Shown piece after piece: positions 18,969 to 27,538 of a stretch of 64,000 bases of DNA. The stretch spans positions 1,177,001-1,241,000 of the forward strand of contig NZ_CP161920.1 in the NCBI RefSeq assembly GCF_040819555.1, written 5' to 3'. This DNA comes from Nitratireductor sp. GISD-1A_MAKvit (GTDB taxonomy: Bacteria; Pseudomonadota; Alphaproteobacteria; Rhizobiales; Rhizobiaceae). The notes below the pieces were generated by a model. The model did not search any database, was not told the DNA's origin, and worked only from the letters and a program-made list of their open reading frames with translations. Positions within the stretch are counted from its first letter, which is position 1, and every line of letters begins with the position of its first letter. Both the position numbers and the translations under genes were made by a program.

Positions 18969-20018
18969 TTATTGAGCCAGCCAGGCGTTGAAACGCTCGG
19001 TGAGGGCTTCGGAATTATCGATCCAGAAGTCGACATTGAGCGCGATGGCGTCGGTCAGGTTTTCCGCGGTCGTCGGCAGTTCTGCCTTCTGCTCGTCGCT
19101 CACCATCTTTGCAGCTTCGTTGTTGGGCAGGCCGTAGGCCACATATTCGGGCAGCTTCTTCTGGTTTTCCGGTTCGCTGGCAAAGGCGATGAAATCCATG
19201 CCCGCCTGTGCGTTTTCGGCATCCTTCAGGATCACCCAGCTGTCGACAGCATAGATGCTGCCGGGCCAGACCACCTTGAAGTTGCGGTTTTCCGTTTGGT
19301 TGATGCCCGTGATGCGGCCATTATAGGCAGACGCCATGACAACTTCACCGGAGGCGAGGAACTGGAGCGGCTGTGCTCCGGCTTCCCACCAGACGATGTC
19401 ATCACGGATCTCTTCGAGCTTGGCAAAGGCGCGGTCGATGCCTTCAGGCGTGGCGAGCACGTCATAGAGATCATCCTTATCGACACCGTCAGCCAGGAGG
19501 GCGAACTCCAGCGTGTATTTCGGGCCCTTGCGCAGCGAGCGTTTGCCGGGGAACTTTTCGGTATCCCAGAAATCGGACCATGAGGCTGGACCACCGTCAG
19601 GCAACCTGTCGGCGTCATAGGCAATTGCCGTTGACCAGACGATGGCGCCGACGCCGCAATCGTGTACGGCGCTCTCCAGAAATTTGTCCTCGCCGCCGAG
19701 CTTGTCCCAGTCGATGTATTCGAAGAGGCCGTCGCCGCAGCCCAGTTCCAGCTCTTCGGCTTCTACCTGAACGACATCCCAGTTGGGAGCGCCAGCCTTC
19801 ACCTTTGCCTGCAGGACGCCGTAACCGCCATTCCAGGCCTCGTCCAGAACCGGTTTGCCGAGTTTTTCCGCAAACGGTTTGAAATAGATTTCACGCTGGG
19901 CGTCCTGATAGGTTCCTCCCCACGAAACGACCGTCAGGTCGCGTGCGCTTGCCGTGGTGGCGGTGAAGCCCGCCAGAGCGGCAAATGCGGTCATTGCAAG
20001 CAAACTATTCGTCTTCAT
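18969..20018 (-). CDS. Polyamine-type ABC transporter substrate-binding protein (PotD class)
   Basis: About 349 residues. Signal peptide KTNSLLAMTAFAALAGFT with cleavage likely after TASA, then RDLTVVSWGGTYQDAQREIYFKPF, typical of the PotD/Fbp-like extracellular solute-binding family 1. I chose ATG 20018 because GGAGGAG lies 7 bases upstream; the ATG two codons before it (20024) is too close. Residues resembling the polyamine-binding acidic/aromatic pocket cannot be assigned by eye, so the ligand is inferred from the adjacent class III aminotransferase. It follows the aminotransferase by 52 bases. Confidence 0.87.
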   Translation of the reverse strand: MKTNSLLAMTAFAALAGFTATTASARDLTVVSWGGTYQDAQREIYFKPFAEKLGKPVLDEAWNGGYGVLQAKVKAGAPNWDVVQVEAEELELGCGDGLFEYIDWDKLGGEDKFLESAVHDCGVGAIVWSTAIAYDADRLPDGGPASWSDFWDTEKFPGKRSLRKGPKYTLEFALLADGVDKDDLYDVLATPEGIDRAFAKLEEIRDDIVWWEAGAQPLQFLASGEVVMASAYNGRITGINQTENRNFKVVWPGSIYAVDSWVILKDAENAQAGMDFIAFASEPENQKKLPEYVAYGLPNNEAAKMVSDEQKAELPTTAENLTDAIALNVDFWIDNSEALTERFNAWLAQ

Positions 20019-20070
20019 GCGCATTCTCCTCCAGATATGCATGTATCGATAGGTCGTTTGAGAAATCTGC

Positions 20071-21457
20071 TTATGCCGGCAGGGCTTCTTTCGGCAGTTC
20101 GGCAAGCGCCTTGTCGAGTCCCGTCTTGAAGCGGGTAAGCAGGTCGTCGACTTCATCCTCCGAAATGATGAGCGGCGGGCAGAATGCCATTGCGTCGACC
20201 ATGGCGCGGCTGATGAGGGCCGGCCTCCTGAAGATGCGCATTGACGAGCGCCCCAAGCGCGCCGGGCGTCTCGAGCGCCGTCTTGTTCGCCTTGTCGATC
20301 ACGAGCTCCACGGCAGCGATCAGGCCGACGCCGCGAACTTCACCAACCAGCGGATGATCGGCAAGTTCAGCAAGCCCGTTGCGCAGCCGTTCGCCCATGC
20401 GCGCGGCATTGCCCACCAGATCGCGCTCCTCGATGATCTTGAGGTTTTCAAGCGCGACTGCCGCGACAACCGGATGACCGCTCGCCGTGTAGCCGTGGCC
20501 GAGCGTGCCGATGCGGTTGCTTTCCTCCATGATCGGCTCGAACACCCGGTCGTTGATCATCAGGGCAGAGGCCGGCAGGTAGGACGACGAAAGCTGCTTG
20601 GACATGACCATGATGTCCGGCTTGATGTCGTAGGTGGTGGAGCCGAACATGGTGCCCGTGCGGCCAAAACCGCAGATCACTTCGTCGGCGACCAGCAGGA
20701 TGTCGTACTTGTTAAGAACAGCCTGCACCTTTTCCCAATAGGTCGCGGGCGGAACGATCACGCCGCCGGCGCCCTGTACCGGCTCGCCGAAGAAGGCGGC
20801 AATGGTTTCGGGGCCTTCTGCCAGGATCGCGTCTTCCAGTTCTTTTGCCAGACGGGTTGCAAACTCTTCTTCGCTCTCGCCCGGCAGCGCCTCACGCCAG
20901 TAATGCGGCGCGGTCATGCGCAACACGTTCGGCACGATCAGGTCGAAGGATTTGTGGTTTGCCGGCAGGCTGGTAAGGTTTGCGCCGGCGATGGTCACGC
21001 CGTGATAGGCGCGGTTGCGAACGATGATCTTTTTCTTTTCCGGCTTTCCAAGGGCGTTGGAGCGATACCAGATCAGCTTCAGTGCCGTGTCGATGGCTTC
21101 CGAGCCGGAATTGGTGAAGAACGCCTTGCTCATCGGCACCGGGGCCATGCCGATCAGCTTCTCGGAAAGTTCGATCACCGGGCCATGCGACTTGTGTGTG
21201 AAAGTGTGGTAATAGGGCAGCTTCTCCATCTGCTCCGTGGCGGCCTTCACAAGACGCTTTTCATTGAAGCCGAGGCCAACGCTCCACAGGCCTGCCATCG
21301 CCTCGATATACTGCTTGCCACTGTTGTCGTAGACATGGACACCTTCGCCCCGATCGATGATCAGTGGGCCGGCTTCAAGGTGTTTTTTCGCATTCGTGTA
21401 GGGATGCAGGTGATAGGCGATATCGCGCGCTTCGGGTGAATTGGGCTTTTCGGTCAT
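20071..21457 (-). CDS. Class III PLP-dependent aminotransferase (frameshifted as sequenced)
   Basis: About 461 residues after correction. Landmarks: GLWSVGLGF, TFTHKSHGPVIELSEKL, FFTNSGSEAIDTALKL, RAYHGVTIAGANLT, the cofactor aspartate in LLVADEVICGFGRTG and the Schiff-base lysine in VMSKQLSSSYLP. The frame breaks at a GGG run (20217-20219 on plus); dropping one base joins NAHLQEAG to LISRAMVDAMAFCPPLIIS. This subfamily includes putrescine-, taurine-, beta-alanine- and GABA-pyruvate transaminases. Position as first gene before a Pot-type importer suggests a polyamine or omega-amino acid substrate. Divergent from an XRE-cupin regulator. Confidence 0.9.
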
Positions 21458-21563
21458 CGGCTTGTCCTGCGTGTGAATGCGGGTATGGTTGCTGGATGAG
21501 GCCGTATCTGCCCCTCTCCATCTTCTCTAGCGGTAGCATTCATTTTCAAGCTAGGCAATTATG

Positions 21564-21581
21564 TGTTCAATATTTTGAGCA
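21564..21581. promoter_or_regulatory. Near-palindrome between aminotransferase and XRE-cupin genes
   Basis: TGTTCAA-TATT-TTGAGCA, an inverted repeat with one mismatch, lies in the 267-base AT-rich divergent promoter region. It is a candidate operator for the adjacent regulator; further copies of a TTCAA/TTGAA half-site lie nearby (around 21546 and 21600). Binding is not shown. Confidence 0.35.
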
Positions 21582-21724
21582 ACGATGAGGCGCGACGCTT
21601 GAATTCGAGTGATACTCTCGTTGAATAAGCATTGTGCATCGGGGTTCAGGGCAATATCTTGAGCGATATAGCGGCCTGGAGACGTATACGCATCGTGGTG
21701 AAGGAAGGAACGGGCGAACAGCAT

Positions 21725-22306
21725 ATGAATGAATTCGACATCGGCTCCCGCCTAAGAGCCATGCGCACGGCGGGCAATCTTTCGCAGCGACAGCTTGCCG
21801 AGCAGGCCGGTGTTCCTCACGCTCAGATTTCCAACATCGAGAAGAACAAGATCAGCCCCTCGATCTCCACCCTGCGCAAGGTGCTTGGCGGTATGGGTGT
21901 CAGCATGGCGGATTTCTTCGAACCTGAGCGGGAGGACAATCCCGGCCCGTTCTTCGGCAGGGATGAGCTGATCGATCTCACTTCGCGGGTGGCGATCAAT
22001 GCAAATGCACCCGAGAGCGGGCTTCTGGTCCTCAGGCAGATTGGCGATGCGCGCCTGCACAATCTCCAGATCCTGCACGAGGTCTATGAACCGGGCGCTG
22101 ATACCGGCGAGACCATGCTGCAGCACGCCTCAAGCGAGGGGGGCTTTGTGGTGGAGGGTGAACTGGCGCTGACCGTTGGTGATGAAACACGCATCCTGAA
22201 GGCCGGCGAATCCTATCTGTTCGACAGTCGCCAGCCACATCGTTTCCGCAATCTCTCAGACAGGCGCACCATCGTCGTGTCCGCCTGCACGCCGCCCTAT
22301 CTTTGA
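21725..22306 (+). CDS. XRE-family regulator with C-terminal cupin domain (PuuR-like)
   Basis: A 193-residue two-domain protein. Residues about 7-62 form an XRE helix-turn-helix (LRAMRTAGNLSQRQLAEQAGVPHAQISNIEKNKISPSI); residues about 115-190 form a cupin_2 ligand domain (GETMLQHASSEGGFVVEGELALTVGDETRILKAGESYLFDSRQPHRF). This architecture is that of PuuR, the repressor of putrescine utilisation in E. coli. ATG 21725 gives the expected start; the longer upstream frame is not protein-like and its Shine-Dalgarno is poor. It is divergent from the aminotransferase-Pot operon and 107 bases before the dipeptide importer, so it could control either. Confidence 0.88.
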   Translation: MNEFDIGSRLRAMRTAGNLSQRQLAEQAGVPHAQISNIEKNKISPSISTLRKVLGGMGVSMADFFEPEREDNPGPFFGRDELIDLTSRVAINANAPESGLLVLRQIGDARLHNLQILHEVYEPGADTGETMLQHASSEGGFVVEGELALTVGDETRILKAGESYLFDSRQPHRFRNLSDRRTIVVSACTPPYL

Positions 22307-22413
22307 GGCGGTGTCATATTCAACAGGCTGGACCAACGCAACGCAATCATGGCCCTGTTCCTGCCCGGCGCGATTTTTAAACTTCCGTTGGCTGGCAAAA
22401 GCGAGGGTTTCCG

Positions 22414-24024
22414 ATGACCGGTTTTCTGATTTCGCGACGCAATCTTCTCCTTGCCGCAGGTGCGTTGATGACGGCAGCCCTGCCGATGGCGCAGGCATGG
22501 GCAGAGGACGCACCACGCGGAGGAAGGCTGGTGGTGGCGGCCGATTCCGAGCCGCGCACGCTGAACCCGGCAATCGTCGCGTCGAATGGTGTGTTTTTCA
22601 TTGCCAGCAAGGTGATCGAGCCGCTGGCCGAAGCCATGATGGATGGCGAGGGCGGGCTTGCGCCACGCCTGGCCACAAGCTGGGAAGGCTCCGAGGACGG
22701 GCTTTCCGTCACCTTCAAACTGCGAGAGGGCGTGACCTGGCACGATGGCGAGCCATTCACCTCGGCGGATGTGGCCTTCTCCGCGATGGAGGTCTGGAAG
22801 CCGCTGCAAAATCTTGGCCGCGTGGTGTTCGCAAACCTCGATACGGTGGAAACGCCCGATGCGCACACCGCAATTTTCCGCTTTTCCGCGCCCACGCCGA
22901 TCCAGCTCATTCGCAATGCACTGCCGGTGGTAACGAGCGTTTTGCCAAAGCACCTCTATGAGGGCACGGACATTGCCGCCAACCCGGCCAACAAGGCACC
23001 GGTGGGAACGGGACCGTTCAAATTCGCCGAGCACAGGCCCGGCGAATATTATCGCCTCACGCGCAACGACGCTTACTGGGGCGAGGAACTGCCGAAGCTC
23101 GACGAGATCGTTTTCCGCGTTCTGCCAGACCGGGCGGCGGCGGCTTCCGCGCTGGAGGCAGGCGAAATCCAGCTTGCGGCCTTCTCTCAGGTGCCGCTGG
23201 TCGATCTGGAGCGCATCGCCAGCGTGCCGGGCCTGAAAGTGGTGACGGAGGGCTATGAGGCGCTCACCTATCAGCTTGTGGTGGAGATCAACCATCGCAA
23301 CGAGATCCTCGCCGACCAGAGGGTGCGGCAGGCCCTGTCGCACGCCATCGACCGGGAATTCGTGGTCGACACGGTGTTTCTTGGCTATGCGCAGGCGGCC
23401 ACCGGCCCGGTGCCGCAGAACGCGCCGCAATTCTACAATCCCGATGTGAAACCCTACGCCTTCGACATCGAGCGGGCGAACAGGCTTCTCGACGAGGCGG
23501 GGTATCCGCGCGGCGAAGATGGCAAGCGCTTTTCGCTGCGCCTCCTGCCGGCACCCTTCTTCAGCGAAACGCGCCAGTTCGGCGATTATCTGCGTCAGGC
23601 GCTCGGCAAGGTGGGCATCGACGTGACACTGGTCAACAACGACACGCCGGCCCATCTGAAGGCGGTCTACACGGATCATGATTTCGACATCGCCGTCGGC
23701 TCGCCCGTGTTTCGCGGCGACCCGGCCATCTCGACCACGATCCTCGTGCAGTCGGGCATCCCGGATGGCGTGCCGTTTTCCAATCAGGGCGGCTACGCCA
23801 ATGCCGAGCTCGACACGATCATCGATCAGGCTGCCGAGACCATCGATACGGAGGCGCGCACAGCACTCTACAACGACTTCCAGCGCATCGTTGTGGAAGA
23901 CCTGCCGCTGATCAATGTCGCCGAATGGGGCTTTACCACGGTGGCCAGTGACACCGTTCTCAATGTGGGCAACAATCCGCGCTGGCCGGTCTCCAACTGG
24001 GCCGACACCGCACTCGCTCCCTGA
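22414..24024 (+). CDS. Dipeptide/oligopeptide ABC transporter substrate-binding protein
   Basis: A 536-residue family 5 extracellular solute-binding protein (DppA/OppA class). The N-terminus FLISRRNLLLAAGALMTAALPMAQAWA has a twin-arginine SRRNLL motif, so export by Tat is likely, with cleavage after AWA. Landmarks: LAPRLATSWEGSEDGLSVTFKLREGVTWHDGEPFTSADV and GTGPFKFAEHRPGEYYRLTRNDAYWGE. It opens a five-gene plus-strand operon for a complete importer. Ligand may be peptides, opines, glutathione or nickel complexes; sequence alone does not say. Confidence 0.9.
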   Translation: MTGFLISRRNLLLAAGALMTAALPMAQAWAEDAPRGGRLVVAADSEPRTLNPAIVASNGVFFIASKVIEPLAEAMMDGEGGLAPRLATSWEGSEDGLSVTFKLREGVTWHDGEPFTSADVAFSAMEVWKPLQNLGRVVFANLDTVETPDAHTAIFRFSAPTPIQLIRNALPVVTSVLPKHLYEGTDIAANPANKAPVGTGPFKFAEHRPGEYYRLTRNDAYWGEELPKLDEIVFRVLPDRAAAASALEAGEIQLAAFSQVPLVDLERIASVPGLKVVTEGYEALTYQLVVEINHRNEILADQRVRQALSHAIDREFVVDTVFLGYAQAATGPVPQNAPQFYNPDVKPYAFDIERANRLLDEAGYPRGEDGKRFSLRLLPAPFFSETRQFGDYLRQALGKVGIDVTLVNNDTPAHLKAVYTDHDFDIAVGSPVFRGDPAISTTILVQSGIPDGVPFSNQGGYANAELDTIIDQAAETIDTEARTALYNDFQRIVVEDLPLINVAEWGFTTVASDTVLNVGNNPRWPVSNWADTALAP

Positions 24025-24047
24025 TAACGCAAGGAAAACCCACTGGC

Positions 24048-25037
24048 ATGCACCGGGCCCTGACCTTGACGCGGCGGCGTATCGTCAGCAGCATTCCGGT
24101 GCTGATGATCGTCATTGTGGGCACCTTCCTGCTTCTGGAAGCAGCACCGGGTGATGCGGTGGATGCCTATCTCCTTTCACTGGGGGGCGGCGATGCGGGG
24201 CTTGTGGCGGAGCTTCGCCAGAGCTACGGGCTCGACCAGTCGCTCGTGAAGCGGCTAACGCTCTATGTGGGCGCGCTTCTGCGGTTCGATCTCGGCTGGT
24301 CGGTGACGTTCGACCGGCCGGTTCTCGACCTGATCGCGGAGCGTCTGCCCAACACGCTGTGGCTCATGGGCGCGGCGACGGCGCTTGCCTTCTCGCTCGG
24401 TTCGCTGCTTGGCGTCGTGGCGGGCGCGCGGCCGGGAAGCCTGACCGACCGGGCGCTTTCCATCGGGTCTCTGGCGCTCTATGCGATTCCGAGCTTCTGG
24501 CTCGGCCTCGTGCTGGTTCTGGTGTTCGCCGTCGACCTGCGCTGGTTTCCCACGGCCGGCATCGAAACCATCGCTTCCGGCAAGACCGGTCTGGCGCGCG
24601 CGGTCGATATTGCCTGGCATCTGGTGTTGCCGGTTTCCGCGCTCGGTTTCATTTACCTCGCTCTTTTCCTGCGCATGATGCGTGCGGGCATGGCGGAAGC
24701 CTGGCGGCAGGATTTCGTGCTTTTTGCGCGCGCCAAGGGGCTTGCGCAGCGGCGCATCGTGCTGCGCCATGTGGCGCGCAACGCGCTTCTGCCGCTGGTC
24801 ACCATGCTTGGCCTGCAGGCAGCAGCCATGCTGGGTGGCAGTGTGGTGGTGGAAAGCGTGTTTGCCATTCCGGGGTTTGGGCGGCTTGCGCATGAAGCGG
24901 TTTCTGGCCGCGATGCGCCGCTTCTGACCGGCATCATCATCGTCAGCGCGGTGCTCGTGATCGTCGTCAATCTTCTGGTGGACATTGCCTATGCGGCTCT
25001 CGACCCGCGCGTTGGCAGTGGGGAGACGTCGTCGTGA
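24048..25037 (+). CDS. Dipeptide-type ABC transporter permease (DppB class)
   Basis: A 329-residue permease with the DppB N-terminal signature (GTFLLLEAAPGDAVDAYL), a long periplasmic stretch (LRQSYGLDQSLVKRLTLYVGALLRFDLGWSVTFDRPV) and coupling loop DFVLFARAKGLAQRRIVLRHVARNALLP. About six hydrophobic segments. The next gene starts at a GTG that overlaps its stop (GTGA). Confidence 0.9.
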   Translation: MHRALTLTRRRIVSSIPVLMIVIVGTFLLLEAAPGDAVDAYLLSLGGGDAGLVAELRQSYGLDQSLVKRLTLYVGALLRFDLGWSVTFDRPVLDLIAERLPNTLWLMGAATALAFSLGSLLGVVAGARPGSLTDRALSIGSLALYAIPSFWLGLVLVLVFAVDLRWFPTAGIETIASGKTGLARAVDIAWHLVLPVSALGFIYLALFLRMMRAGMAEAWRQDFVLFARAKGLAQRRIVLRHVARNALLPLVTMLGLQAAAMLGGSVVVESVFAIPGFGRLAHEAVSGRDAPLLTGIIIVSAVLVIVVNLLVDIAYAALDPRVGSGETSS

Positions 25038-25867
25038 ACCGCGTTGCAGCGCGTCTCTTGCGATCGCCTGAAGGGGTGGCGGGGCTTTGCCTTCTGGTGC
25101 TGCTTGCCGCCATGGCGCTTGCTGCGCCGCTTCTTTTTCCGGGCGATCCGCTGACGATTGTCGGGCAACCTTTGACCGCGCCCTTCACCGATGCGGGTGT
25201 GCCGCTTGGCACCGACCGGCTGGGGCGGGATGTGGCAGCGGGCCTGATGCATGGCGCGCAGACATCGCTTCTCGTCGGGCTCGCCACGGCGCTGGTTGCG
25301 CTCACCTCTGGTGCGCTTGTGGGCACGGTTGCCGGGCTTGCCGGCGGGCTGGTGGACGAGGCGCTGATGCGGGTGGTGGAAGCGTTTCAGATCGTGCCGG
25401 GGTTCCTTCTGGCGCTTGCCTTCGTCAGTGTCACGGGGGCATCGCTTCCGGTGATCATTCTCGCCATTGCCCTTGGCGCATGGACCGGGCCGGCGCGGCT
25501 GGTGCGTGCGGAAGTCCTGTCGATCCGTGAGCGCGACTACGTGGCGGCGGCGCGGGTGATCGGCATGCACCCGGCGGAGATCGCGTTGCGCGAAGTGTTG
25601 CCCAATGCGCTGCCGCCGATTCTGGCGCTGACGGCGGTGATCGTCGCGACGGCGGTTCTGGTGGAGGCGGCGCTCTCGTTTCTCGGGCTTGGCGATCCCA
25701 ATGTGGTGACCTGGGGTTCCATGATCGCCGAAGGGCGCAATGTTCTGCGCACCGCTCCGCACCTCTCCATCGTTCCGGGGCTGGGCCTCGTGGCCACCGT
25801 GCTTGGCGTTTATCTTCTGGGCGAGGGGCTGGCGGATGCCATGGCAGGCCGCAAGGTGCGCGGATGA
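25034..25867 (+). CDS. Dipeptide-type ABC transporter permease (DppC class)
   Basis: A 277-residue permease starting with GTG, translationally coupled to the upstream permease. Landmarks: GVPLGTDRLGRDVAAGLMHGAQTSLLVG (DppC signature) and coupling loop RDYVAAARVIGMHPAEIALREVLPNALPPI. The C-terminus AMAGRKVRG is typical of the DppC class. ATGA overlap with the next gene. Confidence 0.9.
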   Translation: MNRVAARLLRSPEGVAGLCLLVLLAAMALAAPLLFPGDPLTIVGQPLTAPFTDAGVPLGTDRLGRDVAAGLMHGAQTSLLVGLATALVALTSGALVGTVAGLAGGLVDEALMRVVEAFQIVPGFLLALAFVSVTGASLPVIILAIALGAWTGPARLVRAEVLSIRERDYVAAARVIGMHPAEIALREVLPNALPPILALTAVIVATAVLVEAALSFLGLGDPNVVTWGSMIAEGRNVLRTAPHLSIVPGLGLVATVLGVYLLGEGLADAMAGRKVRG

Positions 25868-26661
25868 GCGCGCCGCTGGCCGTAATCCGGGGGCTCTCGG
25901 TTTCCTTCAGGCGTGACGATGCGCAATGCTTTGCGCTTCAGGGCGTCGATCTCGAGATCGCGAAAGGCCGCCGGCTGGCGGTGATTGGTGAAAGCGGATC
26001 GGGCAAGAGCACGCTGGCGCTGGCGATCGCCGGGCTCTTGCCGCCGCAGGCGCGGATTGAGGGAGCTGTCGGCTGGCCCGGCCTTGCGCATTCTCCCGTG
26101 GCGGGGCGTGACATCGGCATGGTGTTTCAGGACCCCGGTGGCAGCCTCAACCCGGTTCTGACCATTGGCGAACAGGTGACGGAAGGCGCGGTGCGGCATC
26201 TGGGGCTCGACTGGCGCGCGGCGCGGTCGCATGCGCTGGCCCTGCTTGAGCGGGTGCGCATTCCAGATCCGCAGGCTGCACTTCTTGCCTATCCGCATCA
26301 GTTTTCCGGCGGCCAGCGCCAGCGCATCGCCATTGCCGCCGCCATTGCGGCGCGGCCGGGGCTGCTGATCGCGGATGAACCCACGAGCGCGCTCGACATG
26401 GTGGTGCAGGCCGAGATCGAGGAGCTGCTCGACGAACTGGTGCGCGAGGCCGGCATGACACTGGTCTTCATCACGCACGACATCGCGCTCGCTTCCAGGT
26501 TCGCCGACGACATTGCCGTTTTCCAGCGGGCGCGGCTGGTGGAGAAAGGCCCGGTGCAGGCGGTACTCGCGCAGCCAGCGCATGCCTATACGAAGCACCT
26601 TCTTGCCGCGCAGATCGACTTTTCAACACCGCGCCTGATCGACGGGGTGGCCAATGTCTGA
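25864..26661 (+). CDS. Dipeptide-type ABC transporter ATP-binding protein (DppD class)
   Basis: A 265-residue ATPase: Walker A GESGSGKST, Q-loop VFQDPGGSLNPVLT, signature FSGGQRQRIAIAAAI, Walker B LLIADEPTSALD and H-loop FITHDIALAS. It lacks most of the usual C-terminal oligopeptide-transporter extension (family length about 320), ending shortly after HAYTKHLLAAQ. Overlaps the next gene by 8 bases. Confidence 0.9.
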   Translation: MSAPLAVIRGLSVSFRRDDAQCFALQGVDLEIAKGRRLAVIGESGSGKSTLALAIAGLLPPQARIEGAVGWPGLAHSPVAGRDIGMVFQDPGGSLNPVLTIGEQVTEGAVRHLGLDWRAARSHALALLERVRIPDPQAALLAYPHQFSGGQRQRIAIAAAIAARPGLLIADEPTSALDMVVQAEIEELLDELVREAGMTLVFITHDIALASRFADDIAVFQRARLVEKGPVQAVLAQPAHAYTKHLLAAQIDFSTPRLIDGVANV

Positions 26662-27439
26662 GCCGCTTCTCGTTGCGCAGAACCTCTGCAAGACGTTCAT
26701 CAGCCGAGGGCGCAGGGTGACGGCGCTGGATGATGTGAGCCTGACGATCGCTCCAGGCGAAACGCTGGGTCTGGTGGGCGCGTCCGGCAGCGGCAAGTCG
26801 ACGCTCGCGCGGGTGCTGCTCAGGCTCTTGCCGGCGGATGCGGGGACGGTGCGGCTTCAGGGCGAGGACTGGCTCAAGCTTCGCGGGCAAGCACTGCGCA
26901 GGCAGCGCCGGGTGATCCAGATGGTGTTTCAGGATCCGCTTGCCGCCTTCAATCCGCGCGCGACCATCGCCGGTGTGCTGGCGGACCCGCTGCGCATCCA
27001 TAGCCTTGCGGACCGTGCCGCACGGCCCATGCAGGTGGGTGCACTTCTGGAGCGTGTCGGTCTTCCCGCGAGCCATGCCGCGCGCATTGTTCACGAAGTC
27101 TCGGGCGGTGAGCGCCAGCGTGTCGCCATCGCCCGCGCGCTTGCCGTTCGTCCGTCGCTGATCGTGTTCGATGAGCCTGTCTCCGCGCTCGACCAGTCGA
27201 TACGCGCCGGGATTCTGAAACTCATCGCTGATTTGCAGAAAAGCGAGGGCCTCTCCTACCTCTTCATCGCGCATGACCTCGCTGTCGTGCGTCTTGTTTC
27301 CCATCGGGTGGCGATCATGGAGAGTGGCCGTATTGTCGAGACGGGACCAACGCCACAGATCATCGACAACCCGCAATCGCCGGCGGGCAGGGCGCTTGTG
27401 GCAGCAGTGCCACGCCCTCGCTATCGTCGCACTCCATAG
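26654..27439 (+). CDS. Dipeptide-type ABC transporter ATP-binding protein (DppF class)
   Basis: A 261-residue ATPase: Walker A GASGSGKST, Q-loop VFQDPLAAFNPRAT, Walker B LIVFDEPVSALD and H-loop FIAHDLAVV. The signature reads VSGGERQRVAIARAL; the usual leucine before SGGE is Val. Like its partner it is shorter than typical DppF, ending at PRPRYRRTP. Last gene of the importer operon; about 100 bases separate it from the next plus-strand gene. Confidence 0.9.
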   Translation: MSEPLLVAQNLCKTFISRGRRVTALDDVSLTIAPGETLGLVGASGSGKSTLARVLLRLLPADAGTVRLQGEDWLKLRGQALRRQRRVIQMVFQDPLAAFNPRATIAGVLADPLRIHSLADRAARPMQVGALLERVGLPASHAARIVHEVSGGERQRVAIARALAVRPSLIVFDEPVSALDQSIRAGILKLIADLQKSEGLSYLFIAHDLAVVRLVSHRVAIMESGRIVETGPTPQIIDNPQSPAGRALVAAVPRPRYRRTP

Positions 27440-27538
27440 GCTGAGGGCAATCGCATATCGCGGGTTGCGCAGTCTTTGCGCGATAACGCTATAGTGTCGA
27501 CGAAACGCAAAACCCGTGCAAACCCGGAGTCATCGTTC

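Noticed and set aside
19985..21439. 484-codon plus-strand ORF antisense to the aminotransferase gene
   Set aside because: The opposite strand encodes a clear class III aminotransferase; the ORF has no family motifs and is a GC-rich shadow frame.
22297..23679. 460-codon minus-strand ORF antisense to the peptide-binding protein gene
   Set aside because: Arg/His-rich translation without motifs, fully opposite a well-supported gene.
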